From NCBI GenBank assembly GCA_964576215.1, contig CAZNVM010000056.1, positions 1 through 5,976 of the forward strand: a DNA stretch of 5,976 nt. Direction: 5' to 3'. Below the pieces are notes generated by a model that made no database searches, was not told the DNA's origin, and worked only from the letters and a program-made list of their open reading frames with translations. A program made the position numbers and the translations under genes. The stretch's first letter is position 1, and each line of letters starts with the position of its first letter. Source of the stretch: JAVBSX01 sp964576215 (lineage in GTDB: Bacteria > Planctomycetota > Planctomycetia > Pirellulales > Thermoguttaceae). This document shows, piece after piece, positions 5,243 through 5,976 of the stretch.

Positions 5243-5976
5243 TCACCAATTATAACTACTCTGCACCACTTCCGCCGGCCTTTCCATGAGGGCGAGCACG
5301 GCGTAGACCAGGGCGTCCAAGCGGTTCGGCGATTCCTGGTTGAGTTCCCCGGTGAAGTCGCACATTTCGTCCTCCAGAGCAACCAGTTCCCCGACATGGT
5401 GGACGCGGCCCTGTTCGTAGAGTTGCGACACCGGCTCTGCCCGGAGGAGCTTGGGCTTTTTCGCGTGAACCTTGGTGATCGGCATGTTTCGGGCCAGAGC
5501 GGAGTTGGTCGAATTCCGCAAAGCGTATTCCACCAGATCGCCCCCCTGATTCGTCTCGGCAATCACGTAGTTCGCGTTTAATTCCTGGTAGTAATTCACC
5601 ACCGTGGCGGCCCATTCGTTGACCGACGCTTGCAGGGTGCGGTCGCCGATGACGTAAAAATGGTCCTGCCCGGCGATGGTTTTCACCCCGGCGGCGACGA
5701 TTCCGGTGGCGTCGCTGTTTTCCTTGTTGGTGGTGCCGGGATCGACGCCGATCACAATTCGCTCCAGATCGCCGGGGACGGCGGCAACCCGGTACGGGTC
5801 AATCATGGTGGACCGCTTCCAAAGGGCGAATTCGTTAACAGCGACGGCGAATGGGGAACGCTCTGGGAATTTTTCAGTTCCGGAAACCACAATCCGGTCC
5901 GGTTCTGGAATTGCGGCGTGGAAATCTCGCCGGGCCGGATCGTCAACAAGAATGACAACTTCCGCGTCAACTGTTG
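5243..5976 (-). CDS. terL: Phage terminase large subunit, C-terminal nuclease domain (5' end outside window)
   Basis: The frame is open from the right edge to TGA at 5245-5243, giving 243 visible residues plus the stop. The terminase motor packages DNA through the portal, and this RNase H-like domain cuts the concatemer. The three acidic sites can be read: Asp (5741-5743) in IVIGVDPGTT, Glu (5555-5557) in VIAETNQGGDLV, and Asp (5315-5317) in SPNRLDALVYA. The linking segments LLRAEPVSQLYEQGRVHHVG and LEDEMCDF are also typical of this family. The approach ALWKRSTMIDPYRV (about 5788-5829) is also terminase-like. Upstream, the visible part should be the end of the ATPase: VILVDDP could be Walker B and VVSGT the coupling motif, but they are unusually close to each other and to the nuclease. 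The 5' 50 or so codons are therefore uncertain. The gene normally precedes the portal gene directly. Confidence 0.88.
   Translation of the reverse strand, partial: TVDAEVVILVDDPARRDFHAAIPEPDRIVVSGTEKFPERSPFAVAVNEFALWKRSTMIDPYRVAAVPGDLERIVIGVDPGTTNKENSDATGIVAAGVKTIAGQDHFYVIGDRTLQASVNEWAATVVNYYQELNANYVIAETNQGGDLVEYALRNSTNSALARNMPITKVHAKKPKLLRAEPVSQLYEQGRVHHVGELVALEDEMCDFTGELNQESPNRLDALVYAVLALMERPAEVVQSSYNW
5247..5254 (+). repeat. Right copy of 8-bp direct repeat CAATTATA flanking the inserted block
   Basis: This copy lies in the last codons of the terminase gene (Tyr-Asn-Trp-stop), six bases beyond the final stop codon of the inserted genes. It pairs with the copy at 2556-2563. Confidence 0.3.

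Noticed and set aside
5234..5581. Plus-strand open frame following the last cassette gene
   Set aside because: It is antisense to the terminase nuclease domain, where the catalytic Asp and Glu motifs are clear on the minus strand.
5810..5976. Plus-strand Asn/Trp/Phe-rich peptide as a diversity-generating retroelement variable region
   Set aside because: The ending NDNFRVNC only loosely recalls such C-type-lectin variable regions. No reverse transcriptase, template repeat or second copy of the sequence is visible in the window.

Overview
The window is a piece of a tailed-phage or prophage genome. Part of the head and packaging module lies on the minus strand, interrupted by a block of about 2.7 kb of opposite-strand accessory genes. 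Reading along the minus strand from the right edge, the order is: the nuclease half of the large terminase (5243-5976, 5' end outside the window), the plus-strand block (about 2525-5241), a DUF4055-type portal protein (1049-2524), a small acidic protein of unknown function (639-1052), and the start of an SPP1 gp7 / Mu F-like minor head protein (1-649, 3' end outside the window). Portal, acidic protein and minor head protein are joined by short overlaps of 4 and 11 bp, as in a translationally coupled late operon.

The plus-strand block has three genes. The first (2724-4196) encodes a membrane-anchored, coiled-coil protein ending in a GIY-YIG nuclease domain of the T5orf172/Mug113 type. This is the architecture of DUF4041 proteins, now known through SNIPE, a bacterial inner-membrane nuclease that cuts phage DNA during injection. 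The other two (4364-4810 and 4807-5241) are a translationally coupled pair that I cannot assign to a function. They have their own good sigma70-like promoter, with an inverted repeat overlapping its -35 element. The block is lower in GC than the phage genes around it, and its last stop codon is one base from the end of the convergent terminase gene. An 8-bp direct repeat (CAATTATA) lies just outside the coding parts on both sides.

Inference: this is a phage-carried 'moron' cassette, probably expressed in the lysogen to block superinfecting phages, inserted between terminase and portal. A sigma70-like promoter on the minus strand (2558-2585) sits just upstream of the portal and could restart the interrupted late operon.

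The host cannot be named. Hand counts on single 60-base lines give about 57% GC in the portal, 62-68% in the terminase, and 33-60% within the insert. Ribosome binding sites are of the ordinary AGGA/GGGAG type. This fits a bacterium of moderate to high GC. No tRNA, rRNA, CRISPR array, integrase or transposase is visible.
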